A stretch of 8,781 nucleotides of DNA, taken from the NCBI GenBank assembly GCA_900555765.1, contig USMA01000034.1:1-8781 (forward strand). The letters are read 5' to 3'. The position numbers were made by a program, and so were the translations under genes. Below the pieces are notes generated by a model that was not told the origin of the DNA, searched no databases, and saw only the letters and a program-made list of their open reading frames with translations. Shown piece after piece: positions 6,944 to 8,781 of the stretch. Source of the stretch: an uncultured Collinsella sp. (GTDB lineage Bacteria; Actinomycetota; Coriobacteriia; Coriobacteriales; Coriobacteriaceae). Numbering within the stretch: the first letter of the stretch is position 1; each line of letters begins with the position of its first letter.

Positions 6944-7822
6944 ATGCAAAGGCGGATGGGTGCCGTGGAAACGAATATTCAAAAGATGCAGGTGCTGCTG
7001 GAGACGGTGCGCGCCGGAAGCTTTACGCGTGCTGCCGAGCGCCTGAGCTATTCGCAATCGGGCGTGAGCCGTATGGTGGCCGATCTTGAGGCCGATTGGG
7101 GCTTTAAGGTGCTCGACCGCAGTCGCGAGGGCGTAGTGCTTTCTGCCGACGGGCGGCAAGTTATGCCGGCTGTCGAGGCGCTCTGCGAGGAATTCACTCG
7201 CTTGCAGCGACGGGTGGATGAGATGCGCGGGCTCATGCGCGGCAAAATCTGCATCGGTACGTTTTCGAGCGTGGCGACCCACGGGCTGCCGCCGGTGATT
7301 GCGCGCTTTCGTGCCGATCATCCGGACGTCGATTAAGAGCTGCTGATGGGCGATTACTCAGAGATTGAACAATGGGTGTCAGAGGGCCGCTGCGATCTGG
7401 GCTTTATCCCGCGTGAGCCACGAGAAAATGGCATGACATCGCGGCCGTTGGTGCAAGACGAGCTGATGGCCGTGGTGCCAGCGGACTCCTCACTTGCCAC
7501 GGCGGAGGTCGTTTCTCTTGCCGATTTAGCCAACGAGCAGTTTATTCTGCTAGAACGCGGCACCGATGACGAGATTACGCCGCTGTTCCGTCGGGCAGGG
7601 CTGACGGTGTGCTCCAAGCTGTCGACCTGGGATGATTATGCGATTATGGCTATGGTCGAGGACGGTCTGGGCGTGAGCATTCTTCCCGCGCTCATCTTGC
7701 GCCGTTGTCAGTTCGATGTTGCCGTGCGTTCGCTCGAGGGACATCCCCATCGGCAGATCAACGCCATATATCGAACGGCCGATGTTTCGCTTGCTGCCGC
7801 CCGTTTCCTCGAATACCTCTAA
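6944..7822 (+). pseudogene. LysR-family transcriptional regulator interrupted by one in-frame stop
   Basis: Reading through a single TAA at 7334-7336 gives a full-length LysR protein of about 292 residues. Residues 12-70 hold the winged helix-turn-helix (AGSFTRAAERLSYSQSGVSR, then ADLEADWGFKVLDRS), followed by the linker helix and the effector domain, which begins KICIGTFSSVATHGLPPVI near 101. The stop falls at codon 131 inside PDVD-stop-ELLMGDYSEIEQW, where relatives usually have an aromatic or other residue before ELL. The second part is in the same frame and keeps GDYSEIEQW, the CDLGF strand and the MVEDGLGVSILP motif to the end at 7822, so one substitution (for example TAC or TAT to TAA) explains the break. 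Start candidates are ATG 6944, ATG 6956 and GTG 6965 (giving METNIQKMQVLL); I cannot decide between them. A truncated product would keep DNA binding but lose most of effector sensing. Confidence 0.85.
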
Positions 7823-7881
7823 ACGTGTACACGCCATTATCCGCTTTGGGTAAATCTCGGAGTCCGGTACATTTTCTTATG

Positions 7882-7966
7882 AAATTGAACTTTCGAATGA
7901 GGTGCCGCGTTATACTGCTTGCTAAATTGAACCATGGTTCAATTCGTGTTCTATAAATTGAACTTT
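7882..7966 (+). repeat. Three direct AAATTGAAC boxes, one forming a 20-bp palindrome: probable operator array
   Basis: AAATTGAAC occurs at 7882-7890, 7924-7932 and 7955-7963. Copies 1 and 3 share a longer core, AATTGAACTTT. Copy 2 is part of the perfect palindrome AATTGAACCATGGTTCAATT (7925-7944). Copy-to-copy distances are 42 and 31 bases, close to 4 and 3 helical turns, so the boxes face the same side of the DNA. The array fills the leader of the XRE-aminotransferase gene, ending 9 bases before its Shine-Dalgarno. Probable target of the encoded helix-turn-helix (inference). Confidence 0.7.
7911..7916 (+). promoter_or_regulatory. Candidate -10 box of the XRE-aminotransferase gene
   Basis: TATACT between box 1 and the palindrome; the transcript would start near 7923, at the left edge of the palindrome. 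The TTGAAC of box 1 resembles a -35 but is 20 bases away. An alternative is TATAAA at 7952-7957, 19 bases after the TTGAAC of box 2. Either way the boxes overlap promoter elements, which would suit repression. Confidence 0.4.
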
Positions 7967-7972
7967 GCGAGC

Positions 7973-7980
7973 AAGGAGGT
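7973..7980 (+). promoter_or_regulatory. Consensus Shine-Dalgarno fixing the GTG start at 7985
   Basis: AAGGAGGT matches the 16S anti-SD fully and lies 4 bases before the GTG. Confidence 0.85.
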
Positions 7981-7984
7981 TCTA

Positions 7985-8781
7985 GTGGCCCAAGAGACGT
8001 TTAGCGATCGCCTACGACAGACTATGTCCGATCGCGACGTTCGCCAGTCGGACGTAATCCGCGCATCGGAGATGCTCGGCAAAAAACTCGGCAAGAGTCA
8101 GATGAGCCAATATGTGAGCGGCAAGACGATCCCGCGGGGCGATGTGGCAGAGCTGCTCGCCCGCATTTTGGAGGTCGATGTTACCTGGCTGCTCGCCGGC
8201 GACGCCGGTCAAGGCGAGACATCATCGCCTCGCAACGATTCCAAGCCCGAACCCCATCCCTCAGCTCAAATTGCAAGGAGCACCACCATGCGTACTTTTT
8301 CTAAATCCACCAAGCTCGATAACGTTCTGTATGACGTGCGCGGCCCCGTCGTCGACGAGGCTGCTCGTATGGAGGACGAAGGCGAGCGCATCCTCAAGCT
8401 CAACATCGGCAATCCGGCACCCTTCGGTTTCCGCACGCCCGATGAGGTCATTAAGGACATGCGCCAGCAACTGCCCGACTGCGAAGGCTATTCCAACTCG
8501 CGCGGTCTGTTCTCTGCGCGCAAGGCGATCATGCAGTACTCGCAGATCAAGGGGCTGCCCAATGTTCAGATGGAGCACATCTACACGGGCAACGGCGTGT
8601 CCGAGCTCATTCAGCTTTCGATGAACGCACTGCTCGATAACGATGACGAGATCCTGATTCCCAGCCCCGACTATCCGCTCTGGACGGCGTGCGCGACCCT
8701 TGCCGGTGGACATCCCGTGCACTATCAGTGTGCTGAGCAGGCCGAATGGTATCCTGACCTGGATGATATGGAGACAAAGCT
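7985..8781 (+). CDS. XRE-type HTH domain fused in frame to an AlaT-like aminotransferase (cut by right edge)
   Basis: One frame is open from the GTG at 7985 to the window edge (265 codons). Residues 1-75 form an XRE/Cro-CI-type helix-turn-helix: RQSDVIRASEMLGKKLGKSQ leads into the recognition segment SQMSQYVSGKTIPR, and EVDVTWLLAG closes the fold. Residues 76-101 are a polar linker rich in Ser, Pro and Glu. From Met102 the sequence is a class I PLP-dependent aminotransferase of the AlaT type: MRTFSKSTKLDNVLYDVRGP, LKLNIGNPAPFGFRTPDEV, EGYSNSRGLFSARKAIMQY, YTGNGVSELIQLSMNALL and PSPDYPLWTA. AlaT enzymes make alanine from pyruvate and glutamate. The PLP-binding Lys lies beyond the edge. The combination resembles MocR/PdxR-type regulators in idea, but those use a GntR winged helix. 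The Met102 codon has its own Shine-Dalgarno, so a free aminotransferase may also be made; annotating two separate genes would need a stop, and none is present. Confidence 0.85.
   Translation, partial: MAQETFSDRLRQTMSDRDVRQSDVIRASEMLGKKLGKSQMSQYVSGKTIPRGDVAELLARILEVDVTWLLAGDAGQGETSSPRNDSKPEPHPSAQIARSTTMRTFSKSTKLDNVLYDVRGPVVDEAARMEDEGERILKLNIGNPAPFGFRTPDEVIKDMRQQLPDCEGYSNSRGLFSARKAIMQYSQIKGLPNVQMEHIYTGNGVSELIQLSMNALLDNDDEILIPSPDYPLWTACATLAGGHPVHYQCAEQAEWYPDLDDMETK
8275..8290 (+). promoter_or_regulatory. Internal ribosome site and ATG for a stand-alone aminotransferase
   Basis: AAGGAG at 8275-8280, 7 bases before an in-frame ATG at 8288. The ATG begins MRTFSKSTKL, which is where ordinary AlaT-type proteins begin as I recall them. 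It lies inside the fused frame, at codon 102. Confidence 0.6.

Noticed and set aside
7346..7822. The second half of the LysR region as a separate gene starting at ATG 7346
   Set aside because: Same frame as the first half, no proper ribosome site, and it begins in the middle of the effector domain; a broken single gene explains it better.
7824..7833. 10-bp palindrome CGTGTACACG after the LysR stop
   Set aside because: Too short and with no T run to be a terminator; could arise by chance and matches none of the other sites in the window.
7705..7956. Open frame overlapping the LysR end and the following spacer
   Set aside because: Out of frame with LysR, no ribosome site, no motif, and it runs into the AAATTGAAC boxes.

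Overview
The window looks like chromosomal DNA of a high-GC, host-associated actinomycete, most probably a gut Coriobacteriia member such as Collinsella. This is inferred from the base composition, the strong Shine-Dalgarno sites, the GTG/TTG starts, and a bile salt hydrolase that closely resembles the Bifidobacterium longum enzyme as I recall it. No database search was possible. I see no tRNA, rRNA, CRISPR array, insertion sequence or phage gene.

Layout, left to right. (1) The N-terminal part of an alpha/beta-hydrolase-fold esterase (minus strand, cut by the left edge). (2) An AzgA-type purine permease (minus) with a terminator behind it. (3) Divergent from it, a peptide-deformylase-like protein (plus) that keeps its metal ligands but has Met in place of the catalytic Glu of HExxH, ended by a strong hairpin terminator. 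(4) A bile salt hydrolase (plus) with all the expected active-site residues. (5) A Kup potassium transporter (minus), convergent with the hydrolase and sharing a hairpin between the two stops. (6) An EamA/DMT exporter (minus), separated from kup by a perfect 24-bp palindrome. (7) A LysR-type regulator (plus), divergent from the exporter, with a perfect dyad between them; it is broken by one in-frame TAA. (8) An open reading frame (plus, cut by the right edge) that joins an XRE-type helix-turn-helix to an AlaT-like aminotransferase, preceded by repeated AAATTGAAC boxes and a 20-bp palindrome.

Most genes are single transcription units with their own terminators or promoters: purine uptake, bile acid deconjugation, potassium uptake and small-molecule export are neighbours rather than one pathway. 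Two pairings look functional: the LysR gene with the EamA exporter, and the XRE-aminotransferase with the box array in its own leader.

The most unusual items are the XRE-AlaT fusion with a nested in-frame start that has its own Shine-Dalgarno, its helically phased box array, the deformylase-like protein without catalytic Glu, and the nonsense-interrupted LysR gene.
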